Origin: Chondrosia reniformis
Lineage: Eukaryota; Porifera; Demospongiae; Chondrillida; Chondrillidae
DNA: 64,000 nucleotides
Direction: 5' to 3'
Assembly: GCA_947172415.1 (NCBI GenBank)
Contig: OX359195.1
Location: forward strand, 6,361,501 to 6,425,500
The notes beneath the pieces are model-generated. The model was given only the letters and a program-made list of their open reading frames with translations. It did no database searches and was not told the origin of the DNA. The translations under genes were made by a program, and so were the position numbers. Below, piece after piece: positions 25,786-39,331 of the stretch. Each line of letters begins with the position of its first letter. The stretch's first letter is position 1.

Positions 25786-28700
25786 TTTATTAAAGTGACA
25801 TATGCAACAAAAGCACAAGGCCAAGTTGGGGCCCATGAGTCACTATAAAAAGAAAACTATACTACAGATCAATCTAATGTCGAGTTGAAATGTGTGAATT
25901 GAATCAGCCAAATGCATAAGTTCAGACTTCTCATGAAGAACCCAATGTCCTGCTAGGTCAAAGTACATATGTACGTATGTATGTGGTGTCATACCTCAGT
26001 GCAGCCTTTGTAACTTAGGGCATCCTTCATAAAGAGACTGCAGTTATTATTGAGTTAAGTCTGTTTTGAACTAGTTAAACTTTTCAACCCTTGCTGAGTA
26101 ATTTAAATGTAAGGAATGTTAGTTAAATGGCTTCACTGACCACAGAACTCCTACAAACTAATTTCTATCTTTTGAATAACACTCCCTCTCATCACAACAT
26201 GTATTACTTTCACATCAGATTGTTACTTCTGGTGAATTTTTGAAGATATGGATCTCATAAGATAATCAAATACCAACCAACTCTGTCTCTAAAGTGTGCA
26301 CATTTGTAGAGACACGATTATTTCATATTTTCATGTTCAAATTACTAGGACCAGATGTTCAGCTGTAGCTTCATAATTATGACACTGTAGTCATCAAACC
26401 CACAGAATTGTGTTACAATTGTGTTGTTGTTCCCAGTTTCCAAGGAAGTGCTGGAATGTGATCATTGGCTGTTTCTCACAAAGCTTGGGCCATTTCTAAG
26501 CTTGTGTAGTCAACCAATCACTTTGTAAGTGTGGAAATTGGCCTAAAGAGCTGTTTTACAGCTATTCACCATAATACTTTCTTTACTATACTGTGTGAAT
26601 GTACAAGAATATAAAATATGAAGTCCATTCTGTTCTCTCAAAACATATAGCCAATTGAAATGTTCAAGTGAATGTATTTCTGAATACCTTATTTGGGCTA
26701 TAGAAAGCATTGTTTTAGAATATTGGTTTTCGTAAATAATTGTTTCTTCACAAACACATTTTTGTGACATGTTTCATATAAATAGGTGTTTGTATGTAAT
26801 GTACCACAGGTCAGTACACAATGGTTGGATTGTCATACTGTATACTCGTGTACACCTTACCTTTGTGTATGTGTACATATGTGTCACACAGTGTGTATAA
26901 TGCACATATACACCTTACTTGTTAATAAATCTTATTTCTGACGTATTTATATATGTACAATAGAATCTCGTTAACACGAAATCCCTTAACGTGAAAAATT
27001 GCTTAACAGGAAAGTTTTAATTGGTCCCTATATTTGCTCCATACTTCCCCATACATTAGTTCCCTTTTAACACAAAATTCAATAAATCAGTTAACACGAA
27101 GCAGTCCCTTGGATTTTGTGTTAATGAGATTCTACTGTATATATGTATATGTATATATGTTGTATATATACGTATATATAATAAAACGTCATAAAGATTC
27201 TAAAATTTAGTCAAGAAGTGCTTTACATTCAAGCATACATACGTACGTACGTACGTACGTATGTATGTAGAGGAATTATCTTGGTATAACTGTTTATGTT
27301 ATGTATACACATGATGATTTGTTTCACATTTCTTATTTCCCCCCTACATATGTGGTTGTCATGGTAACAGAAGGAGAAGCTGATGAGCAGTGGTTACAAA
27401 TGGTTGGACTGGAAAAGATTTTAACTCAAATCAATTGTAAGTTTGCTAGTTACTATTTATAGGGATTACAGTGTTACTATATATGTCCTGCTTATCCATG
27501 CACTGAAGCCAATGTATATGTCAGATAAGGGAATTGTAAGAAAGCCTTGCATGGGTAATTACAATAGTAGAGATGAATAGTTGGCAACAATCAGATATGC
27601 TACATATAGTTCTTGATGTTTTTATTCAACTCATTAATGGCTGAAGAGGAGATTCAACTGTTAACCAATGGTTGCTTGTATCCAAATTGGTTGACCTGGG
27701 TGACCCTGCCTATTGAAGGGGTCAGTCCAGTAGCCCCTAGGAATATGATTGGCTGCCTGATTGCTTGGATACCTGCAGAGACCACTCCTTTGAGGGTATG
27801 CTGTCTGTGACCTGGAATGTGTACTTTGTACATCTCATTGAATTTGGTATAGAGCATTTCTATTGGTCCCCTATGGATTGAACTTTTGTACAGAGTACAT
27901 AGGTACATTGTGTTTCTTATTAAATTTGGTATCAAGCACTTCTATTGGATTGAATGCTTGCATAGATGCTTTTCAATGTGTCTTGCTCTAGTAATTTGAG
28001 GGAAATGTTCATGTGAGGATATTAAGAGAATTGTATGTTAGAGGGCTTCATTCAACCCAGGTCATTGAGCCTGACGTAGATTGCCTACGTATTTATATGC
28101 AATTTGGACATTTTCTCCTTTTTTGGGAATGCATTATCTCTGACTGCTTTCTTGTTGATCACTGGGAAGACTTTTAGTGTTTTGGCTGCCCCTGTTTCAA
28201 TCTATTAAATAAATCCTTATAATTTCAAATATAATCTGATAAATTAAGAGTGAAATAATTCTTAAAATTGAAGCCCTATACCACTTATGTCTAAGTATTG
28301 GTAATTTCTAGTTAATTGTCTCTATATTAGACTTGGAGCTAAATGAAGAAGCCATACTTGTAGTTGTAGAAATTGAATATAATTTCAGTTTTGTTGTGTT
28401 AAAGGTTATTGAAAAATTAAATCATCATCTATGAACCATTTGCATTTTAATTGAAATATTTGTGCTGAATTGTATATTTGTTAAGAATAACCTTCATCAC
28501 AAATGTAGAGGAAAATGAAACATTCCTATGACTATTCCGTTCTTTTTCATAGCAGAAGTAATTAATAATCTGCTTGAATAGTAGTAAATTTTTTGAAGGA
28601 TGTAGTACGTGTTTTAGCTATCCTACTTTCACGAACCCATAAGCTCTAGCAGAGTTGACGAGGATGTGACAGTACCGATTAGTCAATGTGACTGGGATCT

Positions 28701-31700
28701 TTATTTAATTACCTACGTATGTATGCACATATGTGTACATTCGTACGTACATACATGTGAATGCTTCCAGTAGAAATTGTCCAACTGATACCTAAACAGA
28801 AATCTACTTTTATAGTAAACGTCTTTATGGCCCTTAGAAAACGTTTGTACCAAGTTTGAATGAATCATAGGTATGGATGTTTGTATGTAATTACCCTGGG
28901 CACAGATGCAGCAGGGTTAAGCAATTGGCCGTGTCCATATGTATGTATGGATGTGTGTGTGTATAACAAATGCTGTTTAGTGCCTTGCCACTCGCAAATC
29001 TCCGCTGAATGCTTCCTGCCGCCAGCCCTTCACATGTCGTTAAGCGAGCCTGCTCCTTTTGTCTAGTCCTAGAAGCCTAGGAGTGCACATTTTTCTGCTT
29101 ACGGGCAGCCATTTTTCTGGAGCCATGCAGGCCACCCATGTGGACTCTCGCGCTGAGTCTTACATGTACATACGTACATCTCCTTCTACTCTGAGTAGTG
29201 CAACTGGTATAACTGCACAGCAACGCACAGGGTATGCGTTCTATGAGCATCTAGTTTATATATGGATGTATGATGTACATACATACATATGAAATTATAT
29301 GTACGTTCACATTTGAGGGTGATTAGTAATATTTCAGTCCTCCAACATTCTTGCAGCTGTCATCTGATGATGTCAACCCCCTCTGAACTATCCACATGTG
29401 ATCTCTTGTGATTTAAAATGTTTGAATAGTATACTAGTGTCCTCATTGGCTGCCTTTACCTCACCAATTAATATCCCTCACTTCTGTGTGATCTCATTTA
29501 TATACATAGGTAGAAATCACTTCCCTTGTTGATTAAACAAAAGTGAATATCCTTGTTAAGGGACACTTGTAGTGGACATGAATAATCTAATATACCATTT
29601 GTCTTACATGCTACATCTACTTTAGAGTATAGGCCTAACAAGAACTGAACTTTGAGAGAGCTTAGGATGGAGATAATCTTTTGACTTTTGGAGCACCTAA
29701 AGACACATTTTTGTTGTCAGTCTTCTCGAAATGTCTGACGGTCAAGGGAGACAATAAAACTGTGTCTTTAGACACTCCAAAAGTCGAAAGATGATCCTTT
29801 CAAAAGATAGCTATATTTATCACATCTAGAGTATTGAGGAACAGTATATGAAGGTTTTATTCTGATAAGCTGTATATATGTGTATATACGTACGTATGAT
29901 TGCCTTTATTCCTATATACCTCTATGGACAAACCATATGTACGTATATGGAAGAAGGTATTATGATATGAATCAAACATTTAAAGGACCTGTATTTTAAG
30001 CACTTCCTGTGAAAGAACGTAGGTGGACTTTTGTACTAGTACAGACAACTTGGCTATATGAAGCCAAAATAGAAGCTATAGTGTCCTGATTACCCTTACT
30101 GGCTGCTCTAAATCTATGAACTCTTCATCTGGGGTTGGATGCTTAATTTAGCTCATTGACTATGAATGCACTTAAAAGGTAACAGTAATGAATGGTTTCT
30201 ATGGGTTTGACATATTTGATATAATAACTTTGAAATCATTCACACAGTCAGTTTAGATTGTGAAGAGTTGGAGAGCTAGGTAGGTAGTTTTGTCTAACTG
30301 AGTAGTCACTTTATAGGATAGTTTCATTGGTTGTAGTGTTGCTATAGTTACCCCAGACATAGAATCTGAGTGCCAATTAGCTGTGAAATACTTAGAGTAA
30401 GATGTGTATATGTGTACCGTATGTATGTAGTAACCTTAATATATTTTTCATTCTTGTCCTGTATTTGCCTGCGTTGTAGTGAAGATTATTATGTATGTGT
30501 ATATATAGCAGTAGTAATATATCCTGATTTGAGGAGGTAACCATTGGATATGGTTTGTGTTTCCATTTCCATTTTGCTTGTGTCGTACTAATTTTGAATT
30601 TGAGCCTTATAAAATGATATCTGTAAGCCTGTGTGTGTGTCACTGTATACTGTGTCTAACTGATATAACATTTCTCATGCTTATCTCTCCTTGTACATAC
30701 CTACGTACGTACTCATACAAGACTTAATCCCTTCTGTTCTCCAACTGTAAATTGTACTTCCTTGTGCAGCTCTTTCTGATAGTGAAGAAGTGGATTTGGA
30801 CAAGTCATTTACAGCAAAGCAGGTGGAGACTATTCGAAAGAGAGTGGACACACTAAGTCATACTCTACGAAAGAGAAGAAACAGCATGAGGCCGGATGTT
30901 CAGGACGTCTTTACAAGTAGTTTACCTTTTGAGCAAGCCAACACTGAAAGTGGGGGGGAGGAAAGACACACCCCCCAGTCGCCCTCTCCTTCACAATCCC
31001 CTCCCACCCCAGTGAGAACCAAAGTGCACTCTCCATCACCTGATAAGAACACCATAGAACATCAAAATGGATCAAAAGTGAGCGCCTGAGAACGGAAGCT
31101 GTATATATTCAGAAATGGTGTTTTATCTAATTGATGTCTTGAATGAACACTTTAACCATTCACTCCCTGATTTGTAATCTGTGTACGTACGTACATACAT
31201 TCCTACGTACGTACGTATGTGTATACTTGTGAAGGCAAGTTATTGATGTAGTGTACATTTAGCCATCCCATGTAGGGATTCAAATTTTCTGTTTATTCAT
31301 GACTAGTGATTGTCTATGTTGATAACCAGTGGTCACAGATGCTTTCTTGCCGCCCATCCCATGCCTGTCCACCCATTTAGACAGCCACTAACCACACCTA
31401 ACCACCATTCTTTCTTGTCCTTTTCCCAGACACCGGATGCTGGCTCATCTCGCTCCTCCAATTCTATTGAAGATGAAGACATTACATTGGCTGTTGGCAG
31501 TCCGGTGCAAACGCCTCCTGGATCACCCCAGGCCAGCAAGAAAAGTATCAAAAGAGACTCTTTACCAGTAAGTTCTGGTTGTCTAGGCAACGAGAAGTGT
31601 TAGATAGTAGGCCAGGTTGTGTGGCTTCCAAGATATTGTTTACTTGTGGTTTGCATGCATGCATACTTGAGTAATTCCTTCAGCAGGTCAGTCAGTAGGT

Positions 31701-34664
31701 TTCTGTAAAAGTATCTTGGTTTCCATGTTGTCTGACCTACATACATGCGTATTATGTATGTATTATGGATAGGCTGATACCTATACTTGTGTATTGGTAT
31801 TAACCTATCCACTTGTATTGGGCTAGTGTTGCTATGTACGTGTATGGATATGTACGTTATGTGGTAGGTAGGTATATCAATAATGAATACATTGAACTGC
31901 GCCATTCAGTGTAATAGTAATTTTATGGTGTAATATTGATTGGATTATGTAATAATTCTGGTGCCAAAATACTACATTCCCAGACTGCAGACGTATATCT
32001 AATACATGTACACAGTCATAGCAGTAAAATTTCAGTCGCATAGCTAAAGTATGCGTATACATGCGTACATACATATAGCGCGGTATGTCAATCAAAAGTT
32101 ACCATATTGATTAATGACAATTTTGTAGAATTTCCAATTGGCCCCAGACCCCCAGGGGATTACATGCATTGGAGATTTGTCCCCAAAAGACATGCAAAAG
32201 ATAAGACATTTTGCGCTGATAGAGCTAACCACAACCTTTGATCAACATGGACTAGCCCTACGTATTCCAAAACAAGAAAAGGTCAAATTTGTTAAAGGTA
32301 CGTACGTATATTCATACAACTGATGGTTATTTATTGTATATATATTGTATATTGTATATTGTATATACGTATACGTATATTTACCACTGAGCTACAGACA
32401 GTTACAATATAACAATGGATGTACACAGCTAGATTTCACCTTACCCATCTATGAAATTGAAGTTCTACAACACTTACTGATTTGTGCTACGTATGTTAAT
32501 TTTATTAGATCAGGGAGTGTTTGGCGTGGCATTGTCAACCCTTGTACATACGGATAGACAAAGAGTAGATAAAGTACAGATTCCCCTCTTCTTACATGAG
32601 GCAATAGACTTCTTAGAGAGAGAAGGTATTAATACTGAGGGAATACTTAGAATACCAGGACAGCAATCCCGAATGAAGGTCAGTTAGACGGAATCCAATA
32701 TTTGAATGCATTTTCAAACGTAAAGCAAGGAGGTCACACCTACGTATTGTAATTCTACTTCTACGTCTTTATCTTTTCACCTTCTTTATTTTTACAGGCC
32801 ATGGTTGAGGAACTAGAGTTGTTATTTGCTGCCGGTGTATTTAAGTGGGAAGACAGACGTGTATCTGACGTTGCCTCTCTGTTGAAGAGATTCCTCAGAG
32901 AACTTCCCAGTCCAATGCTGACAAGAGACTACATGCGATCCTTTGCTAGCATCCCCAGTATCTCAACACCAAAGGAACAGATCAAGGCCTTGAATCTTCT
33001 AATTCTCCTCCTGCCTGAAATCCATCAAAACTCCCTTAAGGTACATAGACACGCATAACATACATATATGTACATATAATCCAGTTACCATAGTAACACT
33101 CTAAAGTGATGTATTTTTAGCTAAGGAGAAGATCTGTTAAATTGCACATTAATTCTCTTCTTTTTTGTTCATTATACGTATATCTATATCTTAATGTTCT
33201 AGAATGTAACCACAACTGTTTTACAAGCCTACATTTAGAATGATATTCTATCTTTTGGTGTTTTAACTCTGCTCCCTCATTTGTAGCGCCTACTGCAGTT
33301 CTTAGAGAACATTGTACTGCATCAGGACAGGAATAAGATGGATCTCGACAATGTGGCCATGTTAATAGCACCCAACCTCTTTTACAACCTGCCGCAGGAT
33401 CCAGGAATGGACCAGCTTACCTTGGCCAAAGGAACAACCCACGTAATGAAGCTTCTCATTAAATACCACCAGTTATTATGGACAGTGAGTTTAAATTTGC
33501 AATTTATAGTGAAAATCAATGTAAAACAATATACTGACAACGATACGATTGGGTGTTGAAGGATTTGAATTTATTTGTCTTTCCTGTGTCTCCTTACTAG
33601 ATACCTGGAGAGATGGTGAACCAGGTTAGAATTTTGAATTCAAAAGGCAAGAAAACAGGCATTATGAGGAGGAACAAGCAAACACAAGGACAAACACCAG
33701 CCAAGAGCTTCGAGGTATGACAGAAAAATAGCTTGAAATCTACAGTACATAACTACGTAGGTTACAGATGATAAGTGTCACTCTCCTTTTTGCAACTCTT
33801 GGTCAGATAACACACAGTGTACGTAGTCACAGATAACTATAATTTTTGTTTACTTTTATTTATATTATCCAGTCTTAAGTAGTCTACAGTTATACGTACG
33901 TATGTATGTCATAGTTTTCACTTATCCAAGGAGTTACGTAGTTCTAAAATGTCTAGTTTTCTTTTTTATACTTTGTTTATGCTCAAATGATTCTCTTCTG
34001 TAGACGGATAATGCCATCATCACGGTGCATGCTCCCTTCTTTATGAGGGTAACAATGAAAGTTGGATTAAATTTTGGCATGACCGCTGACGACATTGTCA
34101 CAAAACTGAAGAAGAAATCGCAGCTGAATGAAGACTTTATTTCAAGAAGACTCTCCAGTCCTCCCATTTCCAGTCTTGGGGGCGATTTAGCTCTCTCAGA
34201 TGTGACCTATTCAGTGCCTAAAGTTATCCCAGACAAGCAGTTTTTATTTGAAGTTGGAGGAAATATAGGTAAACATGTTTATTTTGTAATAGAATACTTC
34301 TATTTTTGCTAACTGTGTATATAGCTTACATTGTCGTTATACATGAATCACACATATTTATTTATAGTATATTAAAAGATAGTTTAGAAATGTATACCGA
34401 GGAGATGTGACTGGCTTTATATGTTTTTTTTTTTTACTTTAAAAGACTCACTGAATACTTGTGTATACTGATTGTCATTCTAGAAACTTTTACTTTATTG
34501 AATTTTTAATCTGCCCTCAATACTGCTGCTGTAAATTTTTTCATTCTCTCTGTTTTAAAGGAGAAAGATGTCTGCACCCGAAAACTAATATGTGGGAACT
34601 CTATCGTGTCAACCCCTCAGCTCATTGGGTTATTAAGCCCAGGAACTGTCCTGACCTAATGTAA
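21328..34664 (+). CDS. ARHGAP18: Rho GTPase-activating protein of the ARHGAP18/28/40 family
   Basis: Twelve exons: 21328-21384, 21557-21674, 27371-27436, 30770-31077, 31430-31567, 32129-32297, 32509-32678, 32798-33040, 33287-33484, 33601-33714, 34004-34268, 34561-34664; 1950 nt, 649 aa (human ARHGAP18 663). The N-terminal half is acidic, Ser/Pro-rich and probably disordered. CIGDLSPKDMQKIRHFALIE is the family-specific segment before the catalytic domain. The RhoGAP domain (~300-490) carries the arginine finger R333 in EGILRIPG, then LKRFLRELPSPML and NVAMLIAPNLF. LLWTIPGEMVNQVR and the C-terminal EVGGNIGERC are also diagnostic. It should switch off RhoA-type GTPases and shape actin. Introns 2 and 3 are 5.7 and 3.3 kb and full of repeats; the rest are short. 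One gene here corresponds to three vertebrate paralogues, so the symbol is by similarity only. Confidence 0.92.
23726..23803. repeat. 26 bp tandem repeat, three copies
   Basis: gcttcagttgctaagatacc followed by tgtatc, three times in a row with 1-2 differences. Confidence 0.9.
23827..23910 (+). mobile_element. SINE-like element, degenerate
   Basis: Begins tggcccagtaaagtag and retains gtatcctcttccaagccttcactgg; the B box is mutated to gggttctgtt. Same family as 18897 and 46181. Confidence 0.5.
24722..25000. repeat. Tacctatat minisatellite
   Basis: Imperfect tandem array of 12-14 bp subunits (tatgtacctata, ccttatgtacctatatcctt) grouped in ~38 bp higher-order units. It gives open frames of Tyr/Leu/Pro repeats in all forward frames, which are low-complexity artefacts. 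Confidence 0.85.
25040..25135 (+). mobile_element. SINE-like element, 5'-truncated
   Basis: Retains ctcttgtattctcttcctcc and ctagatttagttccatatag, ending ctctaaagtaga as in the copy at 18897. A second fragment lies at about 25570-25620. Confidence 0.5.
25705..25786. repeat. (ATA)n trinucleotide microsatellite
   Basis: About 27 uninterrupted ATA/TAA triplets. Confidence 0.98.
26958..27137. mobile_element. pogo/Tigger-like MITE, ~180 bp
   Basis: The left end caatagaatctcgttaacac and the inverted right end gttaatgagattctactg form terminal inverted repeats of about 24 bp with few mismatches. TA dinucleotides flank both sides (26956-26957 and 27138-27139), the target duplication of Tc1/mariner/pogo elements. 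The core has no coding capacity, so it is a non-autonomous element. Confidence 0.8.
27437..30769 (+). other. Long intron 3 of the RhoGAP gene
   Basis: 3.3 kb without a supported exon. A foldback element lies at 29677-29806 and a reverse SINE-like fragment at about 29610-29680 (ctttagagtataggcct). Several ACATACGTACGT runs are present. Confidence 0.55.
29677..29806. mobile_element. Foldback/MITE-like element with ~33 bp inverted arms
   Basis: The left arm contains cttttggagcacctaaagac and the right arm gtctttagacactccaaaag; they are inverted copies with a few mismatches. The centre carries tcagtcttctcgaaatgtct. A related, more decayed copy is at 6524-6652. Confidence 0.75.
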
Positions 34665-35213
34665 CATATTCATGCATAATAACATCAATGTTTTATTATA
34701 ATATGTATTATTGTAATATTGGTAATTATTAATGTTTTTACAAAACTGCATTATTTAATTGACAGTGATTATGGGAAAAAATATCCATATATATAATAAT
34801 TAACAGTATACATAAATATATATAGTTATACACTAACTCATTATGCAATGATGCAAATAACTCCTTATGCATGCATGAAAAACTTCAAATTCTGCACAAC
34901 TTTCACTTTTCTAATGCGGCCTGTATATTTGAATTTTGCTTTCACTTTTCTAATGTACATTTGAATGTTCCCAAATTCATCCACTGAATTAATATTCATA
35001 CTTCATACACTGCAGTGTGTTGAAAAGACAAGATGCATGCACACAGATAATATCACAACATTTGTGATTGTGTATATGTATACTATATGCTAATGACACA
35101 CATTCTGTATAAGAACCACATGATCAAGTGAAATATGTATTATATAAATGTTTAAAAATATCTGTTTAAAAAAGCTGTAAACCATGCAGAAATTTATAGA
35201 TTAAATGCGATCG

Positions 35214-35300
35214 GAAAAAGAAGAAAAAGAAAAAAAAGAAAAAAGAAAACTAAAAAGGAAAAAAAGGAAGAAAAAAGAAAAAAAGAAAAAAGGAAGACAG
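35214..35300. repeat. Polypurine (GA/A-rich) tract
   Basis: About 85 nt almost entirely A and G on the plus strand (gaaaaagaaaaaaaagaaaa and similar). Simple-sequence DNA; could adopt H-DNA, inference only. Confidence 0.85.
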
Positions 35301-38218
35301 ATGTATGCACAGTAAATACAGGTGATATATTCTGTGCTGGAAGAGTCAATGCACGTACCCCTGCCATCTAAACTACACTAATTATCACTATATGTAAGTT
35401 GGTGGATAAAATAGCCTTCAAATTGGTGTGCAATAATTCACCTTTATTTGGTAAAGATTTCTACCTTGTACATACATATATTATGTATAATAGTACTAGT
35501 TTTACAAAAATTTACAAGAGTATACTGAATGCTTATAGATGGATGCATTTCTGGCAAGTTGGGTTATATACATTAATATAGATATAGATTTACAGTATAC
35601 TAAACTGCATTTTGTATTTGATCATTATGCACCATTTGGAGTTGTATAATAAAAATTATTTTTGACATTTCTGAAATTACATAAAAAAAGAAAATGTTAA
35701 ACAGTATAGTTCTTAAATAAGTTCTTTGTGGCTGTTAAGAAGCCATGTTCTTTAGCTTTCTTTCTTTTTGAGTGGTTACTTGATTGTTGCTACTGTACTT
35801 CGCTTTGCATCACTTTACGGAGTGATCCCAGGGCACACCACGAGGAGGTGGAAGTACTTCGTGCCCCAAAAATTGTTTACAACTCTGTTTGACACTTCCA
35901 CTACTTGCGTCGTAAGAGAAGTTGCACGGGAACGATCCGGCGTACCTGACCGACCTCTGACCAGTTACTAGTCTTGCCCTGCCACGCTACGAACAGAACA
36001 AGCCCGACCCTGGCGGACCACAAACTCCCACCAATGAGAATCATCATGTGCACACAACGTAGCTTGGGAACACTGTACACAGACTTTAGCTCATTGGGAT
36101 CGGCCAGGCGCTTTAGAGTAGGGACCCATCAGTTCAAGGAACTATAAGAAAAGAATTGAAAAAATACATGATATACAATGAATTAAATATTGCAATTGAT
36201 GCATGGTTAAGAAAACTGAATACAAATTCAAATACAAATGCCTTCCATACAAACCAACCTGAAGCTGCAGCCTACAACAGGGGTTCCTGACCGACTACGT
36301 AGTGGCACTGGACCCACGCTCCTCCAGGTACGGGTCGTATAGCAAGAATCCGCAAGTGCCAATTTAAACACACAAGCAGGATTAATAGTGAGATACATCT
36401 CCAGGCACTAACCCATAGGTAGAGAGACCACCCCACTATACGAACACCGATGACCCTTCGTCGCATGGTACCATGGTCGTGCTCCTACCACGGTTGGCGC
36501 ATCGATCTACGCAAGCATAGACCTCCAGAGTTGATGGCCCGTAGGCCAACGACTGAAAATGTCCTCGCCTATTTATTAGAAATTGTCGGCGGGAAACATC
36601 GTGAACTTGGCGGAAAATCGTGGAACCATAATTGTTTTCGAGGTTATGTTCGAGAACAATAGACAACATGCAGAACATGACCTGGCCTATTCAGCAAGTT
36701 GTTATTGTTATTGAGTTTCGACTAGAAATCATTTATGGCTATCCAGCGAAGCAAATCATAAAATGTATAGTGACCCCATGAATAGAAGTACTTAATTAAT
36801 AAACAAAAAAACAAAGCTAGCAATATCTTAATGAACCTCTGATTATTATTTCAGCAGTGATCACAATCTTGCAAGCGTACGAACATGTTTCATGCATGCA
36901 CAATGCTGCATGGACAACGTCACAAGGATATTTATTTAACAAGAATCACTGGTCATCTTACACGCTATTTTGCACTATTGTGTTCTTTTGTGAGCAGAGG
37001 TATATAGCGTGCTATTGTTAATCAATTTGTGAATCCAAAATGGCGGTTGCTTTAGCTTGAGCGTTGTCCATGCTAAACTACACTCATTGGTAGGTCGTCT
37101 TGTTTAGAGAATCAGCTAGACTCTTTAAATGAAGTCTATAATGTTTCTTTTTCTTTTAAGTTATAATACATATATACATAGCATCTTTGCCTCATGTAAA
37201 ACACTTTTTACTTGTGAGACTGTTCAAAATGTAATTTGTACTTAACGTTTATACAAACTAACATTAAATTTTGATTAGCCAAGTATATGTCTTATTGTGC
37301 AGCCTATATTTGATTTGCTGTATTATTTATAGAATTGTCATGGAAGTCAAATATCAGTTACCTAGCAACATGTCCAATTAAGAAATATGGAGGACTGAGT
37401 GCAATTATTATTAAAGTTATTAGCTTAACCCATTCAGGTAGGAAAAGATAGTGAAAGAAAGTATTGGATCAAGGGAAAATTTGCATGGAATTTACAGTGA
37501 GTATAATAACTGTAAGGTCCTGGATTACGTCTGTTCAATGGGACCACCAGATGTAGCATGTCAACCAGTCCCTAGTAACTAGTAACTCCCAGCTACTGTA
37601 ATTCAGTTAGGGGAGGTGTGTTAACACATTCTCTCTATCCTATAGATCAGTTTGCCTTGCGTACAATCCCTTTGAGCAAGATTATTATTGCTTGAGCTTT
37701 TATAGGAAAATTTGGCGGGTTAGTCGGACCTCAGTGTGACATTATGACAAGACATCACTCTTGTCTTAGCCAATACCAGTCCATGCAGGGTACTACAGAA
37801 GGCACGTTTTAGCCATGTTGATTCCTATAGGCCGATGCTAAGTTGTTTATAAAAACTATAAGCTTTTGAAATTACAGAGTTTACAATTGTTTCATCATAA
37901 TCTTATCATCTGTACTATACATTATTCAAAGTTTTAATTTACATGTCTGCGTGGTTTTAAAATTGGTTTGAATAGTGATCTATGTGAATCTTGTAAAATC
38001 TTGACAGGTTTGTGTTTATAAATTAACTCATTCAAATCAAATTTGATATAACAAAGGCTCTATGTAGAACCTGTTACAGGTCAAGCATGTGGGACCAATG
38101 AATAAATTTAATAGCAATGCAGTAATAATGTAAATACATATTTCATTCCAGGTGTACTACAACATTGACTAGCACACCTGGAACTGGAAAACAAGACAAT
38201 CTATATGTTTGGACACAT

Positions 38219-38400
38219 CATAATAGCTGAAGTAGGGATGGTGCACCCAGACATGGAAGTGATGTGTATGGTCAAGTCACTTAAATTTTATTATGCCATT
38301 TCTCAATGGTTAGCCTTAATTATCATATGATCACTGTCTTGCTTTTCCAGATGTGCTATTCATTGTTGCTGGCCATATCCACTTCTAACTTCATTTTTAT
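38219..38400 (+). repeat. Dispersed repeat, related to 57001-57185
   Basis: Shares gtatggt-aagt-acttaaattt, gattagcctta-type, atatgatcactgtcttg and cacttctaacttcattttt blocks with the copies at 57001-57185 and 57715-57880. The end gctgaagtagggatggtgca is an inverted form of the left end of 57001. No coding capacity. Confidence 0.6.
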
Positions 38401-39331
38401 TATGATGCAATAGCCTTAGACAGATATGTATATCTTCTCAATTATTTTGATAATATAACTTCTGTGTCTATACACATGTTAACCATATAGCAACTGACTT
38501 TAGGAGGATATTCCTCTTCATGTGCATGTGTGTTGTTGTTATTGCTAATCTTAAGTTCTTGATAGTACATGGTTTCATGTAGCCTATTGTCCAATACCTC
38601 ACAATGGCTGTCAGAGAATAATGGATGTTTGTAATATTACCTAATTGGAATGGTACCAAAATCAATTTGGCTACAACAGTACTATAGTAGATTAGTGTCT
38701 GGTATAGCCATGGCCAATTAATCAATTTCCCTTGTATATATACTTGTACACTGTCTCCTGACCACTTTGCCACCTATACGTATATACACATGCATGTATA
38801 TAGGCATTGTTCATGTTTCTCTTGTTACAAGTAAGTGTATGATCAGGAGTCAGGGAAATAATATCAAACTGTTGGAGTAGAATAATTGATTTACACATTA
38901 AGCCTTTCTGTGAAAATAGATCTGTATAATTCATTCAAGTCTGTCTTAAGCAAATAACTAAATTATTATTTATTGTTTATCTTCTAAGCCTTATACAGTG
39001 TTATATATGTCTATATACAGAATATAGCCATAATAAGCTATATATGGTACACTTTGTTTCTCTCTTTTCAAAGTTGTTCCATCTCCAACAAACCAAAGGT
39101 TTCCATAGCAACCTGTTTCACGGTAACAAGTCTAATTAAGGTGTATACAACTCTTTACCCAAAGATTTATTAGCTATTTATTTTCTAAAAATTCTGATAA
39201 ATATGGTTTTCTTGCAAGGTAAAGAAAATATATACTTTAAAGTATTATATATTCTGCAAATAAAAAGTTAATGTATTGTGCAGTCAAATACAGCCATTAG
39301 GAAAAGTCAAAAATGTGTAAAAAGAATATCC

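Larger units (their letters stand above)
21675..27370 (+). other. Long intron 2 of the RhoGAP gene, repeat-rich
   Basis: No convincing exon on either strand. Contents: a 26 bp triplet repeat (23726-23803), SINE-like fragments (about 23827, 25040, 25570), a tacctatat minisatellite (24722-25000), an (ATA)n tract (25705-25786) and a pogo-like MITE (26958-27137). Runs of TACGTA/ACATACGT recur throughout. Confidence 0.6.

Noticed and set aside
25594-25836. Poly-Tyr frame
   Set aside because: Translation of the (ATA)n microsatellite.
35768-35971. 67 aa frame in the GC-richer island
   Set aside because: No family similarity recognised, no splice partners, and frames on both strands are equally long, as expected by chance.
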